Shown piece by piece: positions 27,297 to 39,054 of a DNA stretch of 64,000 nucleotides. Where the stretch lies: contig JAATFD010000003.1 in assembly GCA_015655375.1 (NCBI GenBank), positions 1-64,000 of the forward strand. The letters are read 5' to 3'. A program made the translations under genes and the position numbers. This DNA is from Actinomycetales bacterium. Its GTDB lineage: Bacteria; Actinomycetota; Actinomycetes; Actinomycetales; Actinomycetaceae. The stretch's first letter is position 1. Each line of letters opens with the position of its first letter. The notes beneath the pieces were generated by a model. It was given only the letters and a program-made list of their open reading frames with translations. It did no database searches and had not been told where the DNA came from.

Positions 27297-28004
27297 ATGC
27301 CCAAGATCATCGGCGCCACCCTTGCAGACCATCGGGAGCTGACCCGTCAGCGCCTGTTCGATGCTCTCTCCGATCTCCTGGCGGACAAGCCCTTCGACAC
27401 GATCACGATGTCGGAGATCGCCGAACGTGCCGGAGTGGGACGGACCGCCGTCTACAACCACTTTGCCGACAAGGAATCGCTGCTCCTGGCATTCATGCGC
27501 CAGACGACGACCGAGTTCGCCCGGGTCCTCCAGACGGCTCTCGGCGGGCAGGACGACCCGATCGAACAACTCCGGATCTACATCCGGGCCTACCTCGAAC
27601 TCAAGGAACACTTCCATCTGGCCAGCAGCGTTGGACACAGTTTCAAGCTCTCCGCCGCCACCGCCGAGCACCTCCACGACCACGCCGGCATCGTCGAGCA
27701 TGTCCTCTTCCACATCCTCGAGAGCGCCATGATCCACGGCCGCATCCCCCAGCAGAACTCACTCGCGCTGGTCGCCTTGATCCACTCGACACTGGCCGGC
27801 CAGTTCCTGCCCGACGAAACCGACGAGCGCGAGGAGTCGATCCAGTTGGTCCAGGCCTTCATCTTGCGCGGGATCGGAGCGGCCGCCACCGAGGCACCGT
27901 TGCCTCCCTCGCCCGTCGTTACACCCGGCCACGAGGGCGAGCCGGTCGTCCCACGCCGCGACGCCCAGGCTTTTCTCCGGTGCCCCGTCGTGGGACGGCT
28001 CTGA
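27297..28004 (+). CDS. TetR/AcrR family transcriptional regulator
   Basis: The product is 235 residues. The N-terminal helix-turn-helix is typical of TetR proteins (LTRQRLFDALSDLLADKPFD, TMSEIAERAGVGRTAVYNHF, ADKESLLLAFM). The remaining helical ligand domain has no recognisable signature and ends in a Pro-rich, probably disordered 35-residue tail. ATG 27297 has no clear ribosome site. It stands alone between the Nudix gene and thioredoxin in the same direction, so its target may be itself or a distant gene. Confidence 0.9.
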   Translation: MPKIIGATLADHRELTRQRLFDALSDLLADKPFDTITMSEIAERAGVGRTAVYNHFADKESLLLAFMRQTTTEFARVLQTALGGQDDPIEQLRIYIRAYLELKEHFHLASSVGHSFKLSAATAEHLHDHAGIVEHVLFHILESAMIHGRIPQQNSLALVALIHSTLAGQFLPDETDEREESIQLVQAFILRGIGAAATEAPLPPSPVVTPGHEGEPVVPRRDAQAFLRCPVVGRL

Positions 28005-28162
28005 TCGCGCAGATCACCTGCGGTGCACGCCCTCATGGGCGGCAGTCTGCTTCGCTGGACGACACTCCGGTCGTGGAATAGTCCTGGATGAGGCATCGTT
28101 GACACATGCAGAGGTCGGGGAGACACCGACCACCCCGACACGGAACATGGAGGGCCCAGTAC

Positions 28163-28555
28163 ATGAGCACCGTTGCATTGACCAATGACTCCTTCGAGAA
28201 GACCGTCACCGACAACGGCATCGTCCTCGTTGACTTCTGGGCGACCTGGTGCGGCCCCTGCCGCCAGTTCGGCCCGATCTTCGACGCTGCCTCGGAGAAG
28301 AATCCCGACATCGTCTTTGGCAAGGTCGATACCGATGCTGAGATGCAGATCGCCCAGGCCGCGCAGATCAGCTCGATCCCGACGCTGATGGCGTTCCGTG
28401 ACGGCGTCGCGATCTTCCGCCAGTCCGGCGCACTGCCGTCGGCCGCCCTCAACGATCTGATCGAGCAGGTCCGCACTGTCGACATGGACAAGGTCCGCTC
28501 CGAGATCCCCGCCCAGCAGGACAAGGCCGGAGCCTCCGAGGGCGTCCAGTCCTGA
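28163..28555 (+). CDS. trxA: thioredoxin
   Basis: This 130-residue protein has the redox centre WATWCGPCRQF with Cys30 and Cys33, the Asp in VLVDFWA and the cis-Pro loop ISSIPTLMAFRDG. It is a general cytoplasmic protein-disulfide reductant. The C-terminus is extended by about 20 residues over the classical 105-110. ATG 28163 has GGAGGG 8 bases upstream; the longer open frame to 28106 lacks one. The gene ends just before a strong hairpin. Confidence 0.93.
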   Translation: MSTVALTNDSFEKTVTDNGIVLVDFWATWCGPCRQFGPIFDAASEKNPDIVFGKVDTDAEMQIAQAAQISSIPTLMAFRDGVAIFRQSGALPSAALNDLIEQVRTVDMDKVRSEIPAQQDKAGASEGVQS

Positions 28556-28585
28556 CGTCTGGGGCTTTTCTCCCCACAACCAATC

Positions 28586-28622
28586 ACACGAGGGGCCGCT
28601 GCGCTGCAGCGGCCCCTCGTGT
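28586..28622. terminator. bidirectional 17-bp hairpin terminator between trxA and asd
   Basis: ACACGAGGGGCCGCTGC (28586-28602) is perfectly complementary to 28606-28622 across a 3-base loop. It lies between the converging 3' ends of thioredoxin and asd and can serve both. Confidence 0.9.
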
Positions 28623-28656
28623 CGTCTGTTCTCGAACTATGTCAGTGTCTGGGTGG

Positions 28657-31037
<2,381 letters not shown>

Positions 31038-31197
31038 TGTCTCCCCATCCCTGCGCTCCGCGCGAACCGCCGCCAATCCTAGGGAATCGAGGATGCTCGG
31101 GCCGTTCTGCCCGCCATGCGAGCACGCGTGACCGCCCAGCCGCCTACTTCGACCCGCGCGGGACCACATCGGACCGTGCCGCCAGTCGGCGCCTCGA

Positions 31198-33396
31198 TCA
31201 GCTCTCGGTCGTCGCGCCCGTCCCGATGGTCGTCGACGTCGAGGTCGTGGTGGAGCCATCGGTCGTGGACGTGCCGGTGGAGGTATCGGTGGTCGGCTGG
31301 GTGAGGTCGTAGACCGTCGAGTCCCCGACCGTGACGGACTCGAAGTTCTCCTCGACCCAGGAGGCGATCTCCGAGGACGCGTCCGATCCTCCATTCTGAC
31401 CGGAGAAGCCACTCCCGCCGATCCAGTAGTGGATCCGTCCCTCAGCTACCAGTTCCTGGAACTGCGCCAACGAGGGCGAGGGATCGGATCCGTTGAACCC
31501 GCCCACTGGCATCACGGAGAATCCGACCGCCAGCTGGAGACCGGCCGCCGAATTGGAGCCGACGGTCGCAGCGACCCAGGTGTAATCGGCCGCGTCGGTC
31601 TGCAGCAATGAGATCAGCTCTGCCGAGGGCTGGGAGGCGTCGAGCAGCTGGCTCATGGAGGAGCCACCGCCCGGACCACCGGCCATCCCGCCCGAGGGCG
31701 AGCCGCCCGTCCCACGGCCGGAGTCACTGCCGGACCCATCAGTCGAACCGAACCCTTTCGAACCGCCCTCCTGACCGCCGCCTCCCGGGCCGGTGCCGCC
31801 TCTGGTGCCGCCACCGAGTCCGCCCGTGCTTCCGCTGGTCGTGGGTCCTGCGGAGACCAGGGACCCCGTGTGTGCCGTCGAGGCGGTCTCCAGCGCCCAG
31901 GCGCTGGGACCGGCGAGCATGGCGACCATGGCGGCGCTGAATGCGACCGCTTGCCCACCACGAGAGGCCAGGAGCCCTACCGAGATCCCGCGCGCAGCCA
32001 TCAGCAGGGCGACCACCGCAACGAGGCCCGTGATCGCGACGACCCAGACAAGCCAAGGAGCGAACGCGCTGCTCCGGCGCATCAGGACGACGGCCCAGAC
32101 AACCGTGACGGCAACGGTCCCGGCCTCGACGATATGACGCACGGGTGCCGCGACCTCACCCTGGCGCAGACCCGCCCACCCCAGCGCGGCGGTCATCGCA
32201 ATCGGGGCGGCCAGCGCCACCGTGTAGTAGGCGTGGAAGATCCCGGACATGTACGAGAAGACGACAGCCGTGACCAGGAACCAGACCAGCGAGGAGACGA
32301 GCGCTCCCCTCAACATGTCGGTGCGAGGCCGCCGCCTCAGGGCCCACAGTCCTGCGACCGCCAGAATCAACGAGGCGGGAATCAGCCAGGAGGCCTGGCC
32401 GCCCAGCTCGGACCCGAACAGTCTGAGGATGCCGACCGTGCCCGAGGCCGGACCCATCTGGCCGCCGCCTCCCCCGCCTCCGACGGAGCCGATCTGATCG
32501 CCGGTGATGCGTCCGAGGCCGTTGTAGGAGAAGGTCAGTTCGAGGAAGGAATCCGTCTGGGATCCGCCGATCCACGGCCGCGAGCCCGAGGGGATGAGGA
32601 CAGTCAGCGCCACCCACCACCCTCCCGCGACGACCATTGCGGCCATCGCGATCACACCGTGCCACAGGCGACGCAGGGCGGTCCTCGGCCCGAAGGCCAG
32701 GTAGGTCACGGCGATCGCCGGCAGGACCAGGAACGCCTGGAGCTGCTTGGTCAGGAAGCCGAATCCGACCAGGACGCCTGCCAGGACAAGCCAGCGCAAG
32801 CGCCCCTTCTCGGTGGCGCGCAGACCCGCGGCCACGGCCCCGGTCAGCAGCAGGAGCAACAGGGCATCCGGATTGTTGAACCGGAACATCAGGACCGCCA
32901 CGGGAGTCGTCGCCATCGCCACGCCCGCCCAGAACCCTGGCCAGCGCCCGGCGTAACGAGACACGGTGCGCCACACGATCCACACGGTCGCGACACCCAT
33001 CAGCGCCTCGGGGACCAGGATCGACCACGAGCTCAGTCCGAACAGCCGCACTGAGAGCGCCATCACCCAGATCGACATCGGGGGCTTGTCGACCGTGATC
33101 GAGGCCGCCATGTCGGAGGCACCCCACAGGAACGCCCACCACGACTGCGATCCGGCCTGGACGGCCGCCGAGTAGAACGAGTTCGCCCACTCCGAGGAAT
33201 TCAGTCCCACGAGGTAGAGGACGGCGGTGACGATGAGGAGGGCGATTCCCTCCGGCCGGGAGACCAGGGACCTGGTCCTGGCGACGGCCCAGGCCGTTGC
33301 CCCCGCGCGCGCCGGCGTCCTACGCCCCGGGGCCGCAGCGGCAGGCCCAGTCGGCCCGGAGGGGCCCACGGGTCCCGTGACGGCGTCGGCGCTCAT
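31198..33396 (-). CDS. family 39 glycosyltransferase (PMT/ArnT-like), membrane
   Basis: This 732-residue integral membrane protein has about 12 hydrophobic helices. The acidic-loop signature is DMAASITVDKPPM, followed by FRFNNPDALLLLLL. It would transfer a sugar from a polyprenyl-phosphate donor to an extracytoplasmic acceptor. After the last helix come about 60 Gly/Ser-rich residues (GGLGGGTRGGTGPGGGGQ), a globular domain of about 110 residues (YTWVAATVGSNSAAGLQLAVG), and a Thr/Ser tail. It is the last gene of a three-gene operon, overlapping the 84-residue ORF by 4 bases. Confidence 0.88.
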   Translation of the reverse strand: MSADAVTGPVGPSGPTGPAAAAPGRRTPARAGATAWAVARTRSLVSRPEGIALLIVTAVLYLVGLNSSEWANSFYSAAVQAGSQSWWAFLWGASDMAASITVDKPPMSIWVMALSVRLFGLSSWSILVPEALMGVATVWIVWRTVSRYAGRWPGFWAGVAMATTPVAVLMFRFNNPDALLLLLLTGAVAAGLRATEKGRLRWLVLAGVLVGFGFLTKQLQAFLVLPAIAVTYLAFGPRTALRRLWHGVIAMAAMVVAGGWWVALTVLIPSGSRPWIGGSQTDSFLELTFSYNGLGRITGDQIGSVGGGGGGGQMGPASGTVGILRLFGSELGGQASWLIPASLILAVAGLWALRRRPRTDMLRGALVSSLVWFLVTAVVFSYMSGIFHAYYTVALAAPIAMTAALGWAGLRQGEVAAPVRHIVEAGTVAVTVVWAVVLMRRSSAFAPWLVWVVAITGLVAVVALLMAARGISVGLLASRGGQAVAFSAAMVAMLAGPSAWALETASTAHTGSLVSAGPTTSGSTGGLGGGTRGGTGPGGGGQEGGSKGFGSTDGSGSDSGRGTGGSPSGGMAGGPGGGSSMSQLLDASQPSAELISLLQTDAADYTWVAATVGSNSAAGLQLAVGFSVMPVGGFNGSDPSPSLAQFQELVAEGRIHYWIGGSGFSGQNGGSDASSEIASWVEENFESVTVGDSTVYDLTQPTTDTSTGTSTTDGSTTTSTSTTIGTGATTES

Positions 33397-33647
33397 GCCC
33401 GTCCTCTCCGTCCGCGCGCCCTGCTCGTGCGCGAATCACTGCGAGGCCCCGCCGGGTCGGCGGCGGTCATCGACCCATCCGTCTGGCCCGCCGGCATCAC
33501 GCGCGCGGACCCGAACAGGCTCCGTATCCTCGTCCTCGTCGCCCTTCCCGGGAACCCGAGATAACGGCAGTCGTCGCTGTCCAGTGCCCCTCCCACATGC
33601 ACCAGCATCAGGTCCGACCCACTTGTCCGGTCCTCCTCCTCCGTCAT
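33393..33647 (-). CDS. small 84-residue protein of unknown function, coupled on both sides
   Basis: The ORF starts at ATG 33647 inside the stop of the upstream glycosyltransferase (ATGA) and stops at 33393 inside the start of the downstream one (ATGA). It thus fills the gap exactly with two 4-base overlaps. The product begins MTEEEDRTSGSDLMLVHVGG, carries GFPGRATRTRIRSLFGSARV in the middle and ends in a strongly basic Arg-rich tail. It has no membrane span or signal peptide, and I recognise no family. The double coupling is the main evidence that it is translated. A role as a small partner of the two membrane glycosyltransferases is inference. Confidence 0.6.
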   Translation of the reverse strand: MTEEEDRTSGSDLMLVHVGGALDSDDCRYLGFPGRATRTRIRSLFGSARVMPAGQTDGSMTAADPAGPRSDSRTSRARGRRGRA

Positions 33648-35074
33648 GGCTGCACCTCCTCGTTGAACATCCACACCCGCATGGCGATGAAACGGATCAC
33701 GCCCCCGACCATCCCGCAGGCGATGACAACGACGGCCTCGATCATCCGTGACGTCACCCCGCTGGCGGCCAACGTTGCGAGCGCACCGGTCTGGAGCGCC
33801 CAGGTCACGACCAGCAGCACGAGTCCCTGGACCTGGGAGCGCAACGCTCCGGAGCGTCCTCTCACCCCGAAGGTGAAGCCCCGGTTCGCCGCCGTGTTCG
33901 CGAAGGTCGCGAGGACCAGAGACACGACTGCGGCGGCCGAGGCGCCCATGAAAGGGCGTACCACCAGGTAGAGCACTCCCTGCAGCGCACTCGAGGCAAG
34001 ACCGACGATCCCGAAACGGATCACCTGGTCGATGAGGTGCGCGGCGCGCGGCCCGCTTCGGCCGGGCGATGGATAGACGTCGCGGCCCGCCACGGGATCG
34101 GTCGCTGAGTCTGCCCCGGATCCGTCCGGCGCGTTCGCCGCCGAGACCTCCGGCAACGGTGTGACGAGGGCGTCGTGGATCCGGCGGAGCGGATAGCGCC
34201 CTCGCACGAGATTCCACCCCACGCGCGCGACACCCCTGAGATCGTCCGTGGCGGTACGGGTGATGGCGACGCGCGAATCCGGGTCATCGATCCAATCGAC
34301 GGGGACCTCGGCAATGCGCAACCCAGCCTGCTCGGCCAGGATTAGCAGCTCGGTGTCGAAGAACCAGCGATCATCACGCACCCAGGGGAGCAACTGGTGC
34401 GCCGCGTCCCAACGGATCGCCTTGAATCCGCACTGGGCGTCTGAGAAATGGGTGCCGAGCGTCACGTGGAGGATCGCGTTGTAGGACCGCGAGATGACCT
34501 CTCTCTTGCTCCCACGGCGAACCCGCGAATCGCGCGAGAGACGACTCCCGATGGCGACCTGAGAATGGCCGCTGAGCAGCGGCGCGACGAGAGCAGGCAG
34601 GGCGTCCAACCCGGTCGAGAGGTCGACGTCCATGTAGACGAGGACGTCGGCGTCTGAGGTGCTCCAGACTTGGCGCAGTGCTCGTCCGCGGCCCTGGAGC
34701 CCGAGGTGGACGGCCCTGATCCTGGCGTGGGTGTGAGCGAACTCGACGGCACGGGGCCACGTGTCGTCCGTCGATGCATTGTCGACGATGCTGATGCGAG
34801 AGCTGGGGCCGCCCTCGTGTGCCCAGTCATCAAGCCACTCGTCGAGACGAGCGATCGAGGCCGCGAGGATGCGCTCCTCATTGTGGACCGGAACCAGGAT
34901 GTCCAGTCGAGGATGCCGGGGCGTCTCCCCGACCAGAACGGGAGCGGGTTCTACCACCGATGTGGATGCCGGGCCGGCCGGGTCGAATACGCGCGGCACC
35001 GCAATGCCCACGGTCTCCCCCGTGTCATGGCGCGGGAACTTGTCGTCCCGCTCAATGGTGCTCTGACGTGCCAT
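33644..35074 (-). CDS. GT2 glycosyltransferase fused to GtrA membrane domain
   Basis: The 476-residue protein has a cytoplasmic GT-A domain at about residues 55-290 (LDILVPVHNEERILAASIAR, IVDNASTDDTWPRA, the DxD-type YMDVDLSTGLDAL, FDTELLILAEQAGLRIAEVP). This is typical of DPM1/dolichyl-phosphate mannose synthase-like enzymes. Four GtrA helices follow (FGIVGLASSALQGVLYLVV, FANTAANRGFTFGVRG). It probably makes or flips a polyprenyl-phosphate sugar that the downstream family 39 enzyme then uses. This is the first gene of the operon. Confidence 0.9.
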   Translation of the reverse strand: MARQSTIERDDKFPRHDTGETVGIAVPRVFDPAGPASTSVVEPAPVLVGETPRHPRLDILVPVHNEERILAASIARLDEWLDDWAHEGGPSSRISIVDNASTDDTWPRAVEFAHTHARIRAVHLGLQGRGRALRQVWSTSDADVLVYMDVDLSTGLDALPALVAPLLSGHSQVAIGSRLSRDSRVRRGSKREVISRSYNAILHVTLGTHFSDAQCGFKAIRWDAAHQLLPWVRDDRWFFDTELLILAEQAGLRIAEVPVDWIDDPDSRVAITRTATDDLRGVARVGWNLVRGRYPLRRIHDALVTPLPEVSAANAPDGSGADSATDPVAGRDVYPSPGRSGPRAAHLIDQVIRFGIVGLASSALQGVLYLVVRPFMGASAAAVVSLVLATFANTAANRGFTFGVRGRSGALRSQVQGLVLLVVTWALQTGALATLAASGVTSRMIEAVVVIACGMVGGVIRFIAMRVWMFNEEVQP

Positions 35075-35379
35075 GACCTAACTGTCCGGGGTCCGCTCCG
35101 GACACCGCTGTGGCACTGCTGTGAATGAACTGTGGGGGTCGACGAGGGCGGTCCCACGTCCGGACGAAGGCGGAAGTGAGGGGTCCGGCTCTCACGGGCC
35201 CCGTCCTCGAGGTCTCTCCCCGCTGCCGTCTCCCGACATCTGGTGAAAGGAACACAATCCGGACGCTTGTCGAGCCCTCCGCACCACTAATTCACTCACT
35301 CGGTCGCCCATGGAGCCGAGGACCATTTTCTTCGACACGACCATCTAGCCCGTGCGGCTCTGCCCGACACCGCCACGTC
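35075..35379. other. 305-base intergenic region, no gene seen
   Basis: It lies upstream of the glycosyltransferase operon and just past the 3' end of the histidine kinase gene, all on the minus strand. It must contain the operon promoter. I see no convincing -35/-10 pair, strong hairpin or conserved ORF. Confidence 0.4.
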
Positions 35380-36975
35380 CTAGTCCACGTCATCGTCCGC
35401 GCTGGTGTGCCCGCCCGAATCCGCCTCGGTCACTCGGGCAAGCACGACGACGAAGGTCGTCCCCTCGTCGGATGTCTCCAGCTCGACATGGCCACCGAGC
35501 GACTCGACGATCGAGGAGACGATGGCTAGACCCAAGCCCGATGATCCGGCGCCCGACCCCGACCTCGACCGTGATGTGTCCCCGCGCACGAAGCGGTCGA
35601 AGACCCGCACCCGCATGTCCTCGGGAATGCCCGGGCCATCGTCGGAGACCCTGATGACCACGGCATCCCCGCCGACAGACTCCGCGCGTTCACCCGATGC
35701 GCACGCATGCACTCCAACCACCACATGCGTCCCGGCCGGCGTGTGGACGCGAGCGTTGTTGACGAGGTTCGCGAACACTTGACGCAACCCCGCTTCATCC
35801 CCGCGGATCACGCAGGAGACCGCGTCCTCACCGATGTCGAGCGACCACACGTGGTCGGGGCCCGCGGCGTGTGCGTCGGAGACCGCGTCAACGGCCAGCG
35901 GGACGACGTCGACGAGGACGGCCGCAAGCTCTCGACCGGCATCGAGGCGTGCCAGCAGCAGCATGTCCTCCACGAGGCCGGACATGCGGTGCGACTCCGA
36001 GGAGATCCGCGTCAACGCGAGCTCCAAATCGACGGACTGACGTTGGAGCAACTGCGTATATCCCTGGATTGAGGCGAGCGGCGTGCGCAGCTCATGGGAG
36101 GCATCGGCTACGAACTGACGGAGCCGATCCTCGGAGCGCATTCGCTCACGCAAGGCCGACTCGACGTTGTCGATCATCGTGTTGAGGGCTTGTCCGACGT
36201 CGCCGACCTCAGTCCCCGGCTCGGTGTCCTCAGGATCGACCCGCTCCAGAGGGCGCAGGCTCGCGCCGTGCAGATCGAGGTCGCCGATCCGCCGGGCGGT
36301 GGACGCGACCCGCGCCAGGGGCCGAAGCTCACGGGACAGCCAGGACAGTGCGCCGAATGCGACGGCGGCCGCGATGAGAACCGAGAGCACGCCCTCGACC
36401 CAGATCAGTGTCGCGATGACCCCATTCGTGCTGTTCAGGGACTGCCCTATGACAATCCGGCGACCGCCGGTGTCGATCGCTGCGACTCGGAAACTGCCGA
36501 GGTCACCCAAGCCGACCGTGTGTCCGGCTCCCGTCGCCGGAACACCGAGGAGCTTCGCTTCCACATCCGAATCCAGGGAGACGATCTCATGGTCCTGGAC
36601 GACACCGGACTCGATGTCCCCACCGGAACTCGTCAGGCGCAACGTGCCATCCCCCGCCCCCGGTCCGTTCAGTCCCTCGGGCGCCGACGAATCGCTCTGC
36701 GTCTGGTCCTGGGACGCGTCGGGACTACCCTCGGGCAGGTCTCCGTCGTGGGGACCTCGCTCCAGACTGTTCGCCAGGTCCTCGTCGATCTGGGAGACCA
36801 TCCATTGGCGCATCGCAATGCCGGACGCAGCGGAAATGACAACCAATGCGACACAGACGGCGAGGGCGACCAGAGCGCTGACCCTCCACCGCAGGGATCT
36901 GCGCCGGCGGCCCGAGTGTTCCAACTCTCCGGGATCGTGTCGGGCATCGCGACCCGGAACCGCGGAATCGATCAC
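35380..36975 (-). CDS. sensor histidine kinase
   Basis: This 531-residue two-component sensor has a membrane helix near residues 30-55, an extracytoplasmic domain of about 125 residues with an Asp/Gln/Ser-rich stretch, a second helix and a HAMP segment (ELRPLARVASTARRIGDLDL). The HisKA box has phospho-accepting His294 in FVADASHELRTPLASIQGY. The ATPase has N box FANLVNNARVHTP, G1 VSDDGPGIPEDM and G2 SSGLGLAIVSSIV. It resembles TcrY/PhoR-type kinases. GTG 36975 overlaps the regulator stop by 4 bases. The signal is unknown. Confidence 0.93.
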   Translation of the reverse strand: MIDSAVPGRDARHDPGELEHSGRRRRSLRWRVSALVALAVCVALVVISAASGIAMRQWMVSQIDEDLANSLERGPHDGDLPEGSPDASQDQTQSDSSAPEGLNGPGAGDGTLRLTSSGGDIESGVVQDHEIVSLDSDVEAKLLGVPATGAGHTVGLGDLGSFRVAAIDTGGRRIVIGQSLNSTNGVIATLIWVEGVLSVLIAAAVAFGALSWLSRELRPLARVASTARRIGDLDLHGASLRPLERVDPEDTEPGTEVGDVGQALNTMIDNVESALRERMRSEDRLRQFVADASHELRTPLASIQGYTQLLQRQSVDLELALTRISSESHRMSGLVEDMLLLARLDAGRELAAVLVDVVPLAVDAVSDAHAAGPDHVWSLDIGEDAVSCVIRGDEAGLRQVFANLVNNARVHTPAGTHVVVGVHACASGERAESVGGDAVVIRVSDDGPGIPEDMRVRVFDRFVRGDTSRSRSGSGAGSSGLGLAIVSSIVESLGGHVELETSDEGTTFVVVLARVTEADSGGHTSADDDVD

Positions 36976-37706
36976 CGAGTGTCCTCGCCGGGACGCAGCA
37001 TGTAGCCCGCGCCGCGCACAGTGTGGATCATCGTCGGGCGGTCGGCCTCGATCTTGCGCCGCAGGTAGGAGATGTAGAGCTCAACGATGTTGGCCTGACC
37101 GCCAAAATCGTAGGACCAGACCCGGTCGAGGATCTGGCCTTTCGACAGAACGACGTTCGGATTCTCCATCAGATAGCGCAGCACCTCGAACTCGGTGTTC
37201 GTCAGCTGGATCGCCTCGCCTCCGCGGGTCACGTCGTGGGAGTCCTCATCCAGTTCGAGGTCGCCCACGCTCAATACGTGCCGGACATTGAGGGCGCTCA
37301 TTCCCGCACGGCGCAACAGCGCGTCCAGCCTCGCGATGACCTCGTCGAGGTCGAAGGGCTTGGTCACGTAGTCGTCGGCACCGGCACGCAGTCCCAGAAC
37401 GCGATCGGACACCGAGTCGCGCGCCGTCAGGAAGAGGACGGGCAGGCGCGGGTCCATCTTGCGCAGACGGTCGAGGGTCTCCATGCCGTCCAGGCCCGGC
37501 ATCTGAATGTCGAGGACGACGACGTCCGGGTCGAATTCCCGCGCGACGTCGAGTCCCTCCCATCCGGTGGAGGCGGTATGCACGTCCCAGCCATGGTGGC
37601 GCAAGGCCGCTCCGAGCAATTCCGCAAGGACGACCTCGTCATCGACAACGAGGACGCGAGTGGCCGACCCGTCGGGTCGGACGAAGACCGGATCGTCATG
37701 GTTCAC
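36972..37706 (-). CDS. OmpR-family response regulator
   Basis: This 244-residue regulator has a receiver domain (VLVVDDEVVLAELLG, phospho-acceptor Asp66 in VVLDIQMPGLDG, LTARD, the Lys in DDYVTKPFDLDEV). A winged-helix DNA-binding domain follows (LTNTEFEVLRYLMENPNVVL, VWSYDFGGQANIVELYISYL, MIHTVRGAGYML). GTG 37706 is the most likely start, because upstream codons extend into Cys-rich non-homologous sequence, but no ribosome site is visible. It forms an operon with the following kinase. Confidence 0.93.
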   Translation of the reverse strand: MNHDDPVFVRPDGSATRVLVVDDEVVLAELLGAALRHHGWDVHTASTGWEGLDVAREFDPDVVVLDIQMPGLDGMETLDRLRKMDPRLPVLFLTARDSVSDRVLGLRAGADDYVTKPFDLDEVIARLDALLRRAGMSALNVRHVLSVGDLELDEDSHDVTRGGEAIQLTNTEFEVLRYLMENPNVVLSKGQILDRVWSYDFGGQANIVELYISYLRRKIEADRPTMIHTVRGAGYMLRPGEDTR

Positions 37707-37892
37707 ATGTGTGATTGTGGCATCGACTCTGTCAGGAGTGCAGAGCAGAACCTGTATGCATCCTGTGAATCCGCAGCCCGATTGAGGGGCGACCGCGGAC
37801 CGTGAGGCACGCCCTCTGCCGGACGTGAAGCACATCGCCTGTCCTCGAGACCGACCTGGTTGTGCACTCGACGCCCCATCCATCCAGCGCCC

Positions 37893-39047
37893 TTACGACA
37901 CGGAAGCCTCCGACCGCGACCAGGACGCTGCCCACAGTGCCCCGGAAACCAGCACCGCGATCAGCGCCAACACGCTGATCCCGGCGAAGCCGCCCGTTGC
38001 CAGTATCAGCGGACCACCGATGATCCCCGCGATCGTGCTACCCGCATACATCAAGACATTCGTCAACGCCGACACGGTGCCCCGGGCGGTCGTCGTCAAT
38101 GATTGGAGCAGCATCTGGAAGACTGGGAAGATCACCCCGCCCACTGCGAAAGTCAGAGTCAGTCCGGCCACGGCCTGACGGATCCCGGGCGAGACGGGCA
38201 GAGCGACGTAGACGCAGGCGTACACGACCGTGGCCACGACCAGCGTCCGACCCGCATCAAGTCGCCGCACCATGCGCGGACCGACCAACGCACCCACCGT
38301 GTTCCCGGCCCCCAGCACGATCATCGCGACGCCGATCCTCGCAGTCGTCAGCCCGAAGTCGTCAGCGAACCACGTGGGCGCAAAGGACAGCACCGCGAAG
38401 TTCCCGGTCTGGAAGATCAGGTAAGCCGCGAAGCGCCCCAGGGCATGAGGCGTGTGGGCCAACTCGACATACTGCCCGAGAAGGCTCCCCGAGGATCCGC
38501 GGGATGGCACGCTCGGGAACCACACGATCACGGCAATGGTCACCAAGACGCCGAGTGCTCCGACAACGATGAACGGCACCGAGGTCGACCGCGCCGCGAG
38601 GAAGCTGCCCACCGGCACCCCGGCAAGCTGGGCGATCGTCAACCCGGCGGTCGGGGCGGCCATCACGGATAACACCTTGTCGGCCGGCACGAGTTGAGGG
38701 ATCGCCGCCCAGATCTGGGGACTTCCCACCGCTGCCGCCACACCGGTGAGGAATCGCAATGCGAGCATCGACTCGAAAGTCCAGGCCAGACCGCACGCCG
38801 CCGTCGCAACCGAGAACACAGCCATCCCAAGGACCAGGACTCGCTTGCGATCGAATCGGTCGGACAAGGGGCCAGAAAAGACCGCGGTCAGGCAGTAGCC
38901 GATCGCATAGGCCGAGACCATCCATCCGGCCTGCTCCGCCGAGTTGCCGAAGCGCCGGGTGAGGTCGGGCAACAGGGGCGCGACCAGGAAGGTGTCGGTG
39001 GCGACCACGGCCATCACCACGAGGGAAAGGAGTGGAATTCGTTTCAT
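37893..39047 (-). CDS. MFS exporter (DHA1-like)
   Basis: This 384-residue, 12-helix transporter has motif A at GPLSDRFDRKRVLVLGMAVF and the entry TDTFLVAPLLPDLTRRFGNS, like Bcr/AraJ-type drug or arabinose-polymer exporters. ATG 39047 is fixed by the family start MKRIPLLSLVVM; the open frame upstream runs over merR. It has no ribosome site, and the -10 element at 39060-39055 suggests a leaderless mRNA. It is divergent from a merR gene and probably regulated by it. Confidence 0.88.
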   Translation of the reverse strand: MKRIPLLSLVVMAVVATDTFLVAPLLPDLTRRFGNSAEQAGWMVSAYAIGYCLTAVFSGPLSDRFDRKRVLVLGMAVFSVATAACGLAWTFESMLALRFLTGVAAAVGSPQIWAAIPQLVPADKVLSVMAAPTAGLTIAQLAGVPVGSFLAARSTSVPFIVVGALGVLVTIAVIVWFPSVPSRGSSGSLLGQYVELAHTPHALGRFAAYLIFQTGNFAVLSFAPTWFADDFGLTTARIGVAMIVLGAGNTVGALVGPRMVRRLDAGRTLVVATVVYACVYVALPVSPGIRQAVAGLTLTFAVGGVIFPVFQMLLQSLTTTARGTVSALTNVLMYAGSTIAGIIGGPLILATGGFAGISVLALIAVLVSGALWAASWSRSEASVS

Positions 39048-39054
39048 GACTCGC

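Noticed and set aside
28099-28104. TTGACA upstream of thioredoxin as a -35 element
   Set aside because: No acceptable -10 sequence lies 16-19 bases downstream.
31038-31412. N-terminal extension of lysC
   Set aside because: It overlaps the family 39 transferase C-terminus and reads Arg/Pro repeats; GTG 31037 matches the family start.
31700-31850. Gly-rich codon repeats as a DNA repeat array
   Set aside because: The repeats are irregular GGN codons encoding a protein linker, not unit repeats; no CRISPR-like spacing.
37707-37883. N-terminal extension of the response regulator to ATG 37883
   Set aside because: The extra 59 residues are Cys/Arg-rich, unlike any receiver domain, and would cover the promoter region.
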